Made by a program: the position numbers and the translations under genes
NCBI RefSeq assembly: GCF_024509055.1
Contig: NZ_JANINM010000024.1
Coordinates: forward strand, 1-64,000
DNA from: Mesorhizobium sp.
GTDB taxonomy: Bacteria; Pseudomonadota; Alphaproteobacteria; Rhizobiales; Rhizobiaceae
Length of the DNA: 64,000 nucleotides
Direction of reading: 5' to 3'
Shown: positions 9,844 to 18,058 of the stretch, in pieces
Layout: every line of letters starts with the position of its first letter
How positions within the stretch are numbered: the stretch's first letter is position 1
The notes under the pieces: generated by a model
What the model was told of the DNA's origin: nothing
Database searches by the model: none
What the model saw: only the letters and a program-made list of their open reading frames with translations

Positions 9844-10697
9844 GCCGCCTGGGGCTGTTGTGCCAGCGGCTTCGCGGTGGCCATGGCCCAGATGCCGGCC
9901 AGCACCATCGGTGAGGACAGGATCATGCCCATGGTCAGCCAGTTGGTGCCAAGCAGATAGCCGAGTTGCTGGTCGGGCTCGCGGAAGAACTCGACGAAGA
10001 TGCGCGACAGCCCGTAGCCGCAGATAAAGGCGCCACCGACGAAGCGCGGCGTCTTCAGCTTGAGACGTGAGTGAGTGAGGAAACGCAGCACCAGGAACAG
10101 CACCAGCCCTTCAAGCAATGCTTCATAGAGCTGGCTGGGATGGCGGGTGAACGGTCCGCCGTTGGGAAACTCGATTGCCCAAGGCACGTTCGAGGGCCTG
10201 CCCCAAAGTTCCGAATTGATGAAGTTGGCGACGCGCACGAGGCCCAGCCCGACCGGCACGCCGGCCGCGACGACGTCGAACAGCGTCCAGGTGCGAATCT
10301 TGCGGTTGAACGAAAACAGCGTCATGGCCAGGATCACGCCAAGCAGTCCGCCATGGAACGACATGCCGCCCTGCCAGACGGCGAAGATGTCGAGCGGATG
10401 CGCGATATAGCGCGGCAGATCGTAGAAGAGCACATAGCCGGTCCGCCCGCCGAGCACCACGCCGATGGCCGCCCAGACGATGAAATCGTCGAGGTCCTCC
10501 GGCTTCATCGGCAGGTTGCCGTCCGGCCAGAGGCGAGGTGTGGTGACGAGGCGCTTGGCGTACCACCAGGCAAAGAGGATGCCGACGATGTAGCCGACGC
10601 CATACCAGTGCACGGCCAGCGGGCCGATCTGGACGATGACCGGATTGATGTTGGGGAAGGGCAGGGAGGCCAGCGGCAGCAGGAAATATTCGCTCAA
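9840..10697 (-). CDS. lgt: Prolipoprotein diacylglyceryl transferase
   Basis: Inner-membrane enzyme that transfers diacylglycerol from phosphatidylglycerol to the lipobox Cys of prolipoproteins, the first step of lipoprotein maturation. It is 285 aa with about seven membrane segments. The Lgt signature is [20 protein letters not shown], and the conserved HGG reads [12 protein letters not shown]. The start is TTG at 10697 with GGGAG 8 bases upstream; no ATG fits. It is the first gene of an lgt-midA-pgeF-M24 run on the minus strand. Confidence 0.97.
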   Translation of the reverse strand: MSEYFLLPLASLPFPNINPVIVQIGPLAVHWYGVGYIVGILFAWWYAKRLVTTPRLWPDGNLPMKPEDLDDFIVWAAIGVVLGGRTGYVLFYDLPRYIAHPLDIFAVWQGGMSFHGGLLGVILAMTLFSFNRKIRTWTLFDVVAAGVPVGLGLVRVANFINSELWGRPSNVPWAIEFPNGGPFTRHPSQLYEALLEGLVLFLVLRFLTHSRLKLKTPRFVGGAFICGYGLSRIFVEFFREPDQQLGYLLGTNWLTMGMILSSPMVLAGIWAMATAKPLAQQPQAA

Positions 10698-10909
10698 ACT
10701 GGGGTCTCCCGGTTGCGGTCGTCTGTCGGGCGCGGACCATGCGGCAGGGTTTTGGCGGGGTCAAGGCAGAGCCGGGTGCGGTTTTCGGCCGCTTCGGGCA
10801 GGCCAGTGCCAGTGAGCCCGGGTATGTCGAGAAGCCGCAGAAGATCGCGACACGCTTGCAATCCTCGTCGCGCGCCACTACGTCAAAATTGAGCAAGCGA
10901 GGATCTGCC

Positions 10910-11212
10910 ATGTCGACCGGACCGAACCGCATTCTCGATGAATTCGCCAAGCTGATGACCGACGCCGCCGGCGCCGCGCAAGGTGTCCGGCGCGAAGTGG
11001 AGACTGCCTTCCGCGGCCAGGCGGAGCGCATGCTCAACTCGATGGACGTGGTGCAGCGCGAGGAATTCGAAGCGGTCCGCGAGATGGCCGTGAAGGCGCG
11101 GGAAGACAACGTCCAGCTCGCGGCGCGCGTCGAGGCCCTCGAGGCGAAGCTTGCCGAATTGACCGGACCGGCCGCACCTGAGGCTGCTGCGAAGCCCCGC
11201 ACGAAAAAATAA
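10910..11212 (+). CDS. ubiK: Ubiquinone biosynthesis accessory factor UbiK (BMFP/YqiC family)
   Basis: A 100-aa coiled-coil protein. UbiK helps assembly of the ubiquinone biosynthesis complex and can bind membranes. Visible features are an N-terminal amphipathic stretch (PNRILDEFAKLMTDAAGAAQ), then VQREEFEAVREMAVKAREDN and a heptad-rich ARVEALEAKLAEL, ending in a basic tail PRTKK. The ATG at 10910 is chosen because AGCGAGGA sits at the right distance; the open frame runs further upstream but without a credible start. It is divergent from lgt. Confidence 0.85.
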   Translation: MSTGPNRILDEFAKLMTDAAGAAQGVRREVETAFRGQAERMLNSMDVVQREEFEAVREMAVKAREDNVQLAARVEALEAKLAELTGPAAPEAAAKPRTKK

Positions 11213-11534
11213 TCATTAAACTTTTCCACAAAGCGCGACCCGAAAAATCGCTTTGCCGTGAATCCCTTACCAGCGTTGCATGAATCTTCGTGACAGCGCC
11301 TTTCCACATGCGAATGACGCAGTGCGAAAAATTGGGCTGTTCACGCGACTCCCGATCAATAGACTGAATTTGTTGCATGATTCGAAGCAGGATCATGCGC
11401 CGGGCGGTGGGGTCCGGTTGGGGTCTTTGCGTTTGGAAAGTCCTGGCCGTCCGAGTTCTAGACAAGATTGTTCGTTGTGCGTGCCCTCTCTCGCGGAGCG
11501 TGTGGCGGCGCTCTCAGAACGACAGGAAGCATTC
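11213..11534. other. Non-coding stretch between ubiK and the ybjN-like gene
   Basis: 322 bases without a gene I can support. AT content is higher than in flanking genes just after the ubiK stop. A small imperfect hairpin, GCATGAT at 11375-11381 with ATCATGC at 11392-11398, lies in the middle. It probably contains the promoter and leader of the ybjN-like gene; I see no convincing promoter hexamers. Confidence 0.4.
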
Positions 11535-12035
11535 ATGGAACTCCTCGAACTCGAATTATCCCGCGAAATCCACCCGGTGGATGTCATCGAACAGGTGGCC
11601 CACAACAATGACTGGTCCTTCGAACGCGCCGGCGACGACGAGATTTCGATTTCGGTGACCGGCAGCTGGACCGACTACCATGTCTCCTTCTCCTGGATGG
11701 AGGATTTCGAGGCATTGCATCTGGCCTGCGCCTTCGACATCAAGGTGCCCGAGACGCGTGCGCTCGAAGTGATGCGGCTGTTGTCCCTGATCAACGAACA
11801 GCTGCTGTTCGGTCATTTCGACCTGTGGGAGCAGGAGGGCGCGATCATGTTTAGGCAGTCGCTGCTGCTCGCTGGTGGGGTCGAGCCGTCGAGCCAGCAG
11901 GTCGAGGTGCTGCTGTCGTCCGCGCTCGAAGCCTGCGAATGCTACTTCCAGGCCTTCCAGTTCGTCGTCTGGTCGGGCACGTCAGCCAAGGATGCGCTCT
12001 CGAGCGTGCTCTTCGAGACGCACGGAAACGCCTGA
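11535..12035 (+). CDS. YbjN domain-containing protein
   Basis: A 166-aa cytosolic protein of the YbjN family, which has a type III secretion chaperone-like fold and no settled enzymatic role; in E. coli YbjN affects stress response and motility. Recognisable stretches are HPVDVIEQVAHNNDWSFERA, ISVTGSWTDYHVSFSWM and LSLINEQLLFGHFDLW. The start is ATG 11535, with AGGAAG 7 bases upstream; the frame extends further 5' but without family similarity. The csaA gene follows after 18 bases and may be cotranscribed. Confidence 0.88.
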   Translation: MELLELELSREIHPVDVIEQVAHNNDWSFERAGDDEISISVTGSWTDYHVSFSWMEDFEALHLACAFDIKVPETRALEVMRLLSLINEQLLFGHFDLWEQEGAIMFRQSLLLAGGVEPSSQQVEVLLSSALEACECYFQAFQFVVWSGTSAKDALSSVLFETHGNA

Positions 12036-12053
12036 ACGCCACTGGTATCGCCA

Positions 12054-12413
12054 ATGAGTTCCAGCAAAGAGCGAAAGCCCGAGATCAGCTTTGCCGATTT
12101 CGATCGTGTCGACATCCGTGCCGGCACGATCGTCGAGGCCGAGCCGTTTCCGGAAGCGCGCAAGCCGGCGTTCAAGCTCAAGATCGATTTCGGCCCGGTC
12201 ATCGGCGTGAAGAAGTCATCGGCGCAGATCACCAAATATTATGCGCCGGAGACGTTGGTCGGCCGGCAGGTCTTCGCGGTGGTCAATTTCCCGCCGCGTC
12301 AGATCGGCCCGTTCATGTCGGAAGTGCTGACGCTCGGATTCCCGGATCAGGAGGGCGACGTCGTGCTCGGCGCCATCGAGCGCAAGGTTCCGGACGGCGG
12401 CCGCCTGTTCTGA
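12054..12413 (+). CDS. csaA: tRNA-binding protein, CsaA family
   Basis: A 119-aa single OB-fold EMAP/tRNA-binding domain protein. CsaA binds tRNA and has export-chaperone activity in Bacillus. Visible motifs are DFDRVDIRAGTIVEAEPFPEAR, LKIDFG, and the C-terminal GFPDQEGDVVLGAIERKVPDG, which is the family signature. It lies 18 bases after the ybjN-like gene on the same strand and is convergent with the M20 hydrolase gene 31 bases away. Confidence 0.93.
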   Translation: MSSSKERKPEISFADFDRVDIRAGTIVEAEPFPEARKPAFKLKIDFGPVIGVKKSSAQITKYYAPETLVGRQVFAVVNFPPRQIGPFMSEVLTLGFPDQEGDVVLGAIERKVPDGGRLF

Positions 12414-12444
12414 TCCGCGAAGACGCTGCGAAGCGGCCCGGTTT

Positions 12445-13581
12445 TCACAGCTGCTCGGAATAGGACTTGATCGCCATCCTATAGATTTGGCAGGCCTCGG
12501 CGATCCTGGCGACCTCACAATATTCATCGGTCTTATGGGCCATCGAAGGCTCTCCCGGTCCGCAGATCACCGTATCGATATTTCCCAGCGCCGGTGTGAG
12601 GATGGACGCGTCGGTAAAGTAGTTCGCGGTCTTGATGTCTGCGGCAAAACCCGTGGCGGCAAAATGCGAGTGCTGAAAGCGACGCATTTCCGGCCTGACC
12701 GGATCCGTCCACACTGCCGCGAGATCGACGAGCGGAGCGAGTTCGCAGTCGACTCCAAGCGTGAACGCAAGCTGGTCGAGCACCTTGTCGTGCCTCATGC
12801 CAGGCAGAGTGCGCACATCGATGGTCAGCTCGGCATAATCGGGAACCGAGTTGATGTTGGCGCCACCGCCGACGGTGCCGACATTGAGCGTGGCCTGGCC
12901 CATCACCGGATGGCGGGTTTCGTTGAACTCGAAGGCCTTCAGTTTCAAGGCCGCATCCGCAATCCTGTAGATTGCGTTGTCGCCGAGATGCGGCATGGCG
13001 CCATGCGCGGCGCGGCCGTGGCAGCATGCTTTCATCCAGAGCGCGCCCTTGTGCCCGGCAAGCATCTCGTTGGCCGTTGGTTCGGCGACCACCAGCAGGC
13101 CGGTCTCGCCGAGCATCCGATCCGCCACCAGCGCCGATGCGCCTTCGCATCCAGTTTCCTCGCCACCGGTGATCACGATGGTAACGCCGCTGGTCTCCCG
13201 CAAGAACTCGATTTCGGCGATGGCGGCCGCGACGATCGCAGCAACGCCGGCCTTCATGTCGGAAGAGCCGCGCCCGTAGAGCCTGCCCTCGACGATCTCG
13301 GCGCCGAGCGGATCATATGACCAGTCCGCGTGGCCGAACGGCACCGTGTCGACATGGCCGGTGAACATGATCGGCTTCACGCTGCCGGAGCGGGGCTTTA
13401 TCCGAGCAACCAGATTTGCCCTCTTCGGGCCGAATTCCTGAATGGCGGTGTCGAAGCCGTGGCCGGCGAGCAGGTCAGCCACCAGGACGATGCAGTCGAG
13501 CTCGTGACCTGGAGGGTTGCGCGTGTCCAGGCGAACCAGTTGTTGCGTCAACGCGACAGGGTCGATTTGCATCGCGCCCAT
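12445..13581 (-). CDS. M20-family metallohydrolase (ArgE/DapE type)
   Basis: A 378-aa zinc-dependent amidohydrolase of the acetylornithine deacetylase/succinyl-diaminopimelate desuccinylase group. Metal ligands are visible: MFTGHVDTVPFG, YGRGSSDMKAG, catalytic GGEETGCEG, VVAEPT, and the C-terminal MAHKTDEYCE. It is the last gene of a three-gene minus-strand unit; its ATG at 13581 overlaps the nitrilase stop (TGATG). An ATG at 13572 is the alternative start. The context argues for cleavage of an N-acyl, N-formyl or N-carbamoyl compound rather than arginine synthesis. In Bacillus the related YlmB deformylates a thiamine pyrimidine, one possible parallel. Confidence 0.88.
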   Translation of the reverse strand: MGAMQIDPVALTQQLVRLDTRNPPGHELDCIVLVADLLAGHGFDTAIQEFGPKRANLVARIKPRSGSVKPIMFTGHVDTVPFGHADWSYDPLGAEIVEGRLYGRGSSDMKAGVAAIVAAAIAEIEFLRETSGVTIVITGGEETGCEGASALVADRMLGETGLLVVAEPTANEMLAGHKGALWMKACCHGRAAHGAMPHLGDNAIYRIADAALKLKAFEFNETRHPVMGQATLNVGTVGGGANINSVPDYAELTIDVRTLPGMRHDKVLDQLAFTLGVDCELAPLVDLAAVWTDPVRPEMRRFQHSHFAATGFAADIKTANYFTDASILTPALGNIDTVICGPGEPSMAHKTDEYCEVARIAEACQIYRMAIKSYSEQL

Positions 13582-14459
13582 CAATACCAGCCGCGCTTGT
13601 GGTTGCTGCCGAGCATTTCGGCATAGGCGTCGGTGCGGCGGTCGCGCAGCGCCTGGTTGAAGGCGTTCCAGTTGCGCTTGCGGCGGGCGTCGGCAAGGTT
13701 GGCCTTGGCGATCAGGATCTCCTCACCGTCGGGGCTCGCCGGCCCAGCGATCGGCCAGCCGGTGTGGCTTACGATCAGGCTCTGGCCGATGAAGGGCTGG
13801 CCGCGCTCTGTACCGACGCGGTCCGCCGCGGCGACAAACACCGAATTGGAGTGCGCCGCCGCCATGACGATGATGTTGGCCATGGCCTCCCGCTTCGGAT
13901 CCTGACCAGGAATCGGGACCCAATTGGTCGGAACACAAAGGATTTCGGCGCCCTGCAATGCCGCGAGCCTGAAACTTTCCGGGAACCAGCAATCGTAGCA
14001 GATATGGCAGCCGATGCGGCCGAGAGGCGTGTCGAAGACCGGGAAGCCCAGATCGCCCGGCGAGAAGTACAGCGCCTCGTCGGCCCAGAGATGCATTTTG
14101 CGGTAGCGGCCGATCAATCCGTCCGGGCCGATGATCGCCGCTGTGTTGAACAAATCGTTGCCCGCACGCTCGGTGATGCCGGCGACGATATGGACACCGA
14201 GCCTGGCGGCAGCCTCCATCCAGGCCCTGGTCGTCGGGCCGTCCGGTATCTCCTCGGCCAGGGCACGGGCTTCCGCACGGGTTTGAAAGACGTAGCCGGT
14301 GTTGCAGAGTTCCGGCAGTACGATCAGTTCCGCGCCTTGCCGCGCCGCGCTTTCGATCAGCGCCACCGACTTTGCGACATTCGCTGCGGTCTCGCCGAAG
14401 CGCGGCTCCATCTGAATGCAGGCGACTGTGACTTCCGCTTCCCGAACGTGGCTCGTCAT
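13581..14459 (-). CDS. Carbon-nitrogen hydrolase (nitrilase superfamily amidase)
   Basis: A 292-aa nitrilase-superfamily protein with the full catalytic triad: Glu in AELIVLPELCNTGY, Lys in GRYRKMHLW, and Cys in GCHICYDCWFPES. Members hydrolyse amides or N-carbamoyl compounds. ATG 14459 is chosen because GGGAAGGA lies about 8 bases upstream; ATG 14465 is too close to it. It sits 80 bases after the amidotransferase-like gene and is coupled by a 1-base overlap to the M20 gene. Two C-N hydrolases in one unit suggest sequential removal of an amide or carbamoyl and an acyl group; the substrate is unknown. Confidence 0.9.
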   Translation of the reverse strand: MTSHVREAEVTVACIQMEPRFGETAANVAKSVALIESAARQGAELIVLPELCNTGYVFQTRAEARALAEEIPDGPTTRAWMEAAARLGVHIVAGITERAGNDLFNTAAIIGPDGLIGRYRKMHLWADEALYFSPGDLGFPVFDTPLGRIGCHICYDCWFPESFRLAALQGAEILCVPTNWVPIPGQDPKREAMANIIVMAAAHSNSVFVAAADRVGTERGQPFIGQSLIVSHTGWPIAGPASPDGEEILIAKANLADARRKRNWNAFNQALRDRRTDAYAEMLGSNHKRGWY

Positions 14460-14539
14460 CCGCATTTTCCTTCCCTCGCGACGCCAGGACGGCGAGACTT
14501 GCCGCCTGGCTTTCTTTCCGAAGTCGAACTTTAAGCCGG

Positions 14540-15322
14540 TCAACCGGCCTTCGTCAGCCAGCCGAGCACGTTGCGCCAGAGCGTTGCATAGCCCGGCCAT
14601 TCATAGAAGGATGCCGGCAGCCAGTGCGGGCTGAGATCCGATGTCCAGGCGAAGGTGCGGCCCTTGCCGTAGCTGCCCGTGACCAGCAGCGGATGTCCGC
14701 CCATTTCCTGCGGCAGACTGGCGAGCAATTCGACGCCCTCGGCCTGTCTGACCTTCACCTCGTTGGCGCCAAGCAGGATTGGCCACTGGCCGTCGAGCCC
14801 GGCGAGGATCGGATGGCCGGACTTCGTTTCGACGACGGCGCTGAAGCCCTCGGGAATCTCAAGCCGGTCGTCGTGCGGCAGGCAGGTGACCGGTAGCACG
14901 TCCTCAACCGGCGTGCGATGCCAGCGGGCGCGTCCGTCAATGCCCTGGAAGGAGAAGTAGCCGCCGATCATGCCGAGACCACCGCCGGCCTCCGTCCACT
15001 GCTTCAGAAGCTTCAGCCGGTTCGCCACGGGCTTGCCGTGAAGCCAGACATCGGGATGCAGCAACAGGGAGTTCGCGCCGATGTCGGACAGCAGGATGGC
15101 GTCGTAGGCATTCAGCCCGTCGAGGTCGAACGGAAGCTTTTCCACCGCCTCATGGGCGGGCATATGGGTGAGCTCGAATTCGCTGCCCTCGAGCGCCTTG
15201 GTCAGGGGCGCTGCCCCTGAATGAAAGGTGACACTGCCGAATTGGTCGAAGCCCTTGAAGTGGGTCGCCGCGCTCAGCCAGGTCTCTCCGACCAGCAGCA
15301 CCTTCTTTCTTTCATTCGACAC
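14540..15322 (-). CDS. Putative glutamine amidotransferase-like protein (DUF1355)
   Basis: About 260 aa, class I glutamine-amidotransferase-like fold (PF07090). Visible segments are KVLLVGETWLSAATHFKGFD at the N-terminus, YDAILLSDIGANSLLLHPD, GGGLGMIGGYFSFQGIDG, and LVTGSYGKGRTFAWTSDLSPHW near the end. I see no Cys in the position of a nucleophile elbow (GMIGGY instead), so amidotransferase activity is doubtful. GTG 15322 is preferred because AAGGAG lies 9 bases upstream; ATG 15340 has no ribosome-binding site. It is the first gene of the minus arm, 63 bases from a palindromic operator. Confidence 0.8.
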   Translation of the reverse strand: MSNERKKVLLVGETWLSAATHFKGFDQFGSVTFHSGAAPLTKALEGSEFELTHMPAHEAVEKLPFDLDGLNAYDAILLSDIGANSLLLHPDVWLHGKPVANRLKLLKQWTEAGGGLGMIGGYFSFQGIDGRARWHRTPVEDVLPVTCLPHDDRLEIPEGFSAVVETKSGHPILAGLDGQWPILLGANEVKVRQAEGVELLASLPQEMGGHPLLVTGSYGKGRTFAWTSDLSPHWLPASFYEWPGYATLWRNVLGWLTKAG

Positions 15323-15384
15323 GACCGGAATCTCCTTCATGGCAATACGCTAGGCTGTTCGCGAATAGGCTCGCAACATACTTT

Positions 15385-15398
15385 CTGAACCGTTTCAG
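15385..15398. promoter_or_regulatory. Predicted LacI-type operator, minus arm
   Basis: CTGAACCGTTTCAG is a 14-bp near-palindrome with the central CG typical of LacI-family operators, 63 bases before the start of the amidotransferase-like gene. It matches the second site in 13 of 14 positions. Its centre is 88 bases from the other site. The likely binder is the LacI regulator at 18998-20047; that link is inference. Confidence 0.7.
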
Positions 15399-15459
15399 AT
15401 AAACAAACTGCCGCCTGTTGTCTTGTTTTGCAATAGGGGTGTGACGAAATTTTTCCCCA

Positions 15460-15465
15460 TTGACA
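15460..15465 (+). promoter_or_regulatory. Predicted -35 element of the plus-arm promoter
   Basis: A perfect TTGACA lies 7 bases before the 14-bp palindrome, which therefore occupies the spacer and would block RNA polymerase when bound. No strong -10 hexamer follows at the expected 17-bp distance, so the promoter may need help or be weak. Confidence 0.5.
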
Positions 15466-15472
15466 GAAATGT

Positions 15473-15486
15473 CTGAACCGGTTCAG
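15473..15486. promoter_or_regulatory. Predicted LacI-type operator, plus arm
   Basis: CTGAACCGGTTCAG is a perfect 14-bp palindrome 55 bases before the start of the binding-protein gene and directly downstream of a TTGACA hexamer. Position and symmetry fit a repressor site for the LacI-family protein encoded at the end of this arm. Confidence 0.75.
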
Positions 15487-15541
15487 GATCAATGCGCCGA
15501 GTTTCAAAAACCAAAAATCTCGATAAGAGGAGAACACAGAC

Positions 15542-16534
15542 ATGACATTCACAAGGCGCAGTTTCACGGCCGCCGCGCTGGTCGCGGCCATCAGCACGTT
15601 GGGGATCGCGATCGCCCCCGCGAATGCCAAGGATCTGACCAAGCTCACCTTCATCCAGGAGTGGCCGACGCCGGACGGTTTCTGGGTGCCGTGGATCCTC
15701 GGGAACAAGAAGGGCTTCTATGCGGAGGAGGGGATCGACCTCGAGATTGTCGTTCCGCCGACGGTCGCCGACACCATGAAGTTCCTTGGTACCGGCAGGG
15801 CCCAGGTCGCCTTCACCACCGTGATGGACGTGATCTTCGCAAAGGAGCAGGAGGCGCCGGTCACCGCTATCGCCCGCTACGGACGCGGCAACAACTGGGG
15901 CATATTAAGCGCTCAAGGCTCGCCGCTGAAGGTTCCAGAGCTGAAGGGCAAGACGATCGGCATCTACAACGACGCCTGGACGAAGGCGCAGCTCACCATG
16001 ATGCTCGCCGATGCCGGCCTCAAGCTCGACGACGTCAACACCGTCGCCGCCAGCGACGACACGGTCCCGCTGCTGCTGCAGAAGAAGGTCGACGCCATCA
16101 CCGGCATCACCAATGCCGAGGGCACGGAAATGTTCACCACGGGCGACGAGAAGGCGGAATTCATCGCGGCCACGGACCACGGAGTGCCGAATACGCCGAT
16201 CTTCATGATCGCCGGCAATGACGACTGGCTGAAGGCCAACCCCGACGTGGCCAAGGCCTTCCTGCGCGCCACGAAGAAGAGCATAGAATATGCCGCCGCG
16301 CATCCGGACGAAGGCATTGCCGCCTTCACGGAACTCTATTCCAAGGCCTATGACGAGAAGTTCATCACCCAGCAGTGGAAGGACACCGTTCCGCTGTTCG
16401 GTGAGATGGGGCCGGACCTGATGGTCATGAACGATGCCGACTGGGTCTCGCTGCTCACCGCCCTGAAGAAGTTCCAGGTCGTCGCCGCCCCGCTGGCGTC
16501 GTCCGCCTACTACACGAACCAGTACCTTCAGTAG
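15542..16534 (+). CDS. ABC transporter substrate-binding protein, NMT1/ThiY-like
   Basis: A 330-aa periplasmic binding protein. The signal peptide (about 1-29) begins MTFTRRSFTAAAL, could use the Tat pathway because of the twin Arg, and ends in PANA. The mature part opens LTKLTFIQEWPTPDGFWVPW and continues GNKKGFYAEEGIDLEIV, the hallmark of the NMT1 family that binds thiamine pyrimidines, riboflavin, nitrate, sulfonates or aromatic acids. It is the first gene of the plus arm, with AGAGGAG upstream of the ATG. The surrounding C-N hydrolases favour a nitrogen-containing ligand; the actual ligand is unknown. Confidence 0.93.
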   Translation: MTFTRRSFTAAALVAAISTLGIAIAPANAKDLTKLTFIQEWPTPDGFWVPWILGNKKGFYAEEGIDLEIVVPPTVADTMKFLGTGRAQVAFTTVMDVIFAKEQEAPVTAIARYGRGNNWGILSAQGSPLKVPELKGKTIGIYNDAWTKAQLTMMLADAGLKLDDVNTVAASDDTVPLLLQKKVDAITGITNAEGTEMFTTGDEKAEFIAATDHGVPNTPIFMIAGNDDWLKANPDVAKAFLRATKKSIEYAAAHPDEGIAAFTELYSKAYDEKFITQQWKDTVPLFGEMGPDLMVMNDADWVSLLTALKKFQVVAAPLASSAYYTNQYLQ

Positions 16535-16543
16535 GAGTCACCT

Positions 16544-17257
16544 ATGGCCGCCGCCGCAATTCACCGCGTCGTACCCGCATGGACCTATCGTCCCGGGCCC
16601 GACGTTTCGGACTCTCCTCCACCCGGACTTGTGAGGGCGCAGGCCCTCGCAAAGGGCGCGGCGGCGGCCGGCCTGGCTTCGGTGAAGCCGAGCATAACCG
16701 AGAAGGACGTCGAACTGGCGGTCAGCGCCTACCTCATCGACAACGACGTCGAACATGTCTGGACGATCACCAACATAGGCCTCGGCGAGAACACCAGGGT
16801 CTGTTTCCCGACCAACCCTCCAACGGATCTGGCCGCCGCCGAGCGCGACGTGCTGATGGTCGACGTGCATCCCATCACCGCAGACGGTTCGTGGGGCGAT
16901 TGTACCCGTTGCAAGGTCGTAGGCGACTATCCCGAGGCGGAACAGGCGCTGCGCGACCTCGAGAAACTCCACTACGAGATCCTGCCCAAATGCCGCCCAG
17001 GCATGCCGGCCAACGAACTGTTCGGTATGACCCATGATCGCTTGGTGGCGGAAGGCTTCGTGCTGCTCGACCTGCTCGCCAATATCGGCCACTCTCTGAC
17101 CGCGGGCGCGGCCTATCTCCACCAGTTCATTGACGCGGGAAATTCCACGCCGATGTGGGGCGCATGGGCGATCGAGCCGTTTGCCGCCCGCGGCGACATC
17201 GCGGTCAAGGTCGAGGACCTAGTCTGGTTCGGCCGCGAACGCTGCATTGTGCTCTAG
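16544..17257 (+). CDS. M24-family metallopeptidase-like protein, short form
   Basis: A 237-aa protein consisting of the catalytic pita-bread domain alone. Unlike the M24 protein at 6.7-7.9 kb, the five metal ligands appear conserved: Asp in LMVDVHP, Asp in GSWGDCTR, His in NIGHSL, Glu in WAIEPF and Glu in KVEDLVW. It should bind two divalent metals and cleave a peptide or amide bond next to proline or a proline-like group. It starts 9 bases after the binding-protein stop with GGAG upstream. An intracellular peptidase inside a transport operon suggests the imported molecule is cleaved after uptake. Confidence 0.85.
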   Translation: MAAAAIHRVVPAWTYRPGPDVSDSPPPGLVRAQALAKGAAAAGLASVKPSITEKDVELAVSAYLIDNDVEHVWTITNIGLGENTRVCFPTNPPTDLAAAERDVLMVDVHPITADGSWGDCTRCKVVGDYPEAEQALRDLEKLHYEILPKCRPGMPANELFGMTHDRLVAEGFVLLDLLANIGHSLTAGAAYLHQFIDAGNSTPMWGAWAIEPFAARGDIAVKVEDLVWFGRERCIVL

Positions 17258-17269
17258 GATCGAGACCTG

Positions 17270-18058
17270 ATGTCGGCCAAGCTTTCGCTCCAGAATATTT
17301 CCCAGCGCTTCGGCGAGACCCAGGCGCTGGCCTCGACCAATCTCGATATCCAGCCGGGTGAATTCGTCTCCGTCGTCGGCCCCTCGGGCTGTGGCAAGAG
17401 CACGATGTTCAACATCATCGCTGGCGTCCTCAATCCGACCGAAGGCAAGGTGAAGATCGACGGCAAGGATGTTTCCGGCCGCGCCGGCCATGTCGGCTAC
17501 ATGCTGCAGAAGGACCTGCTTCTGCCTTGGCGCACCGTCATCGACAACATCGTGCTGGGCGCCATCCTCAAGGGCGGCGCCAGCATGGCCCAGCGCGCCG
17601 AAGGGGTGGCGCTGGCACGGCGCTACGGTCTCGGCGATTTCATCAACCATTATCCGTCGGCGCTGTCCGGCGGCATGCGCCAGCGCGTGGCCTTGATGCG
17701 AACTTTGGCCATGCATCACGACGTGATGCTGCTCGACGAGCCGTTCGGCGCGCTGGACTCGCAGACGCGGCTGTCCATGCAGCAATGGCTGCTCAGCGTC
17801 TGGGCGCAGGAAAAGCGCACCATCGTCTTCGTTACCCACGACATAGACGAGGCGGTGCTGCTGGCCGACCGTGTCGTGGTGATGACACCACGGCCGGGCC
17901 GCATCAGGGAAATCCTTCCGGTGCCGATCGAACGCCCGCGACCGATGTCTTGTCTGACCAGCCCGGAGTTCAGCAGGCTCAAGGCGCACATACTCGACCT
18001 GATCTACTCGGATGGCACCACCGCCAATCCATTCGAAACGGAGGCCGCCCATGGCTAA
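17270..18058 (+). CDS. ABC transporter ATP-binding protein (SsuB/TauB/ThiZ type)
   Basis: A 262-aa nucleotide-binding subunit. Walker A is GPSGCGKST (about 37-45), the Q-loop is in YMLQKDLLLPWRT, the ABC signature is LSGGMRQRVAL, and Walker B is DVMLLDEPFGALD, followed by the His switch FVTHDIDEAV. The C-terminus lacks an extra regulatory domain. It lies 12 bases after the M24 gene and overlaps the permease gene by 8 bases, so the transporter is translated as one coupled set. Confidence 0.95.
   Translation: MSAKLSLQNISQRFGETQALASTNLDIQPGEFVSVVGPSGCGKSTMFNIIAGVLNPTEGKVKIDGKDVSGRAGHVGYMLQKDLLLPWRTVIDNIVLGAILKGGASMAQRAEGVALARRYGLGDFINHYPSALSGGMRQRVALMRTLAMHHDVMLLDEPFGALDSQTRLSMQQWLLSVWAQEKRTIVFVTHDIDEAVLLADRVVVMTPRPGRIREILPVPIERPRPMSCLTSPEFSRLKAHILDLIYSDGTTANPFETEAAHG

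Noticed and set aside
13416..14534. 372-codon plus-strand frame opposite the nitrilase gene
   Set aside because: No ribosome-binding site and no recognisable motif; the minus-strand gene has a complete catalytic triad.
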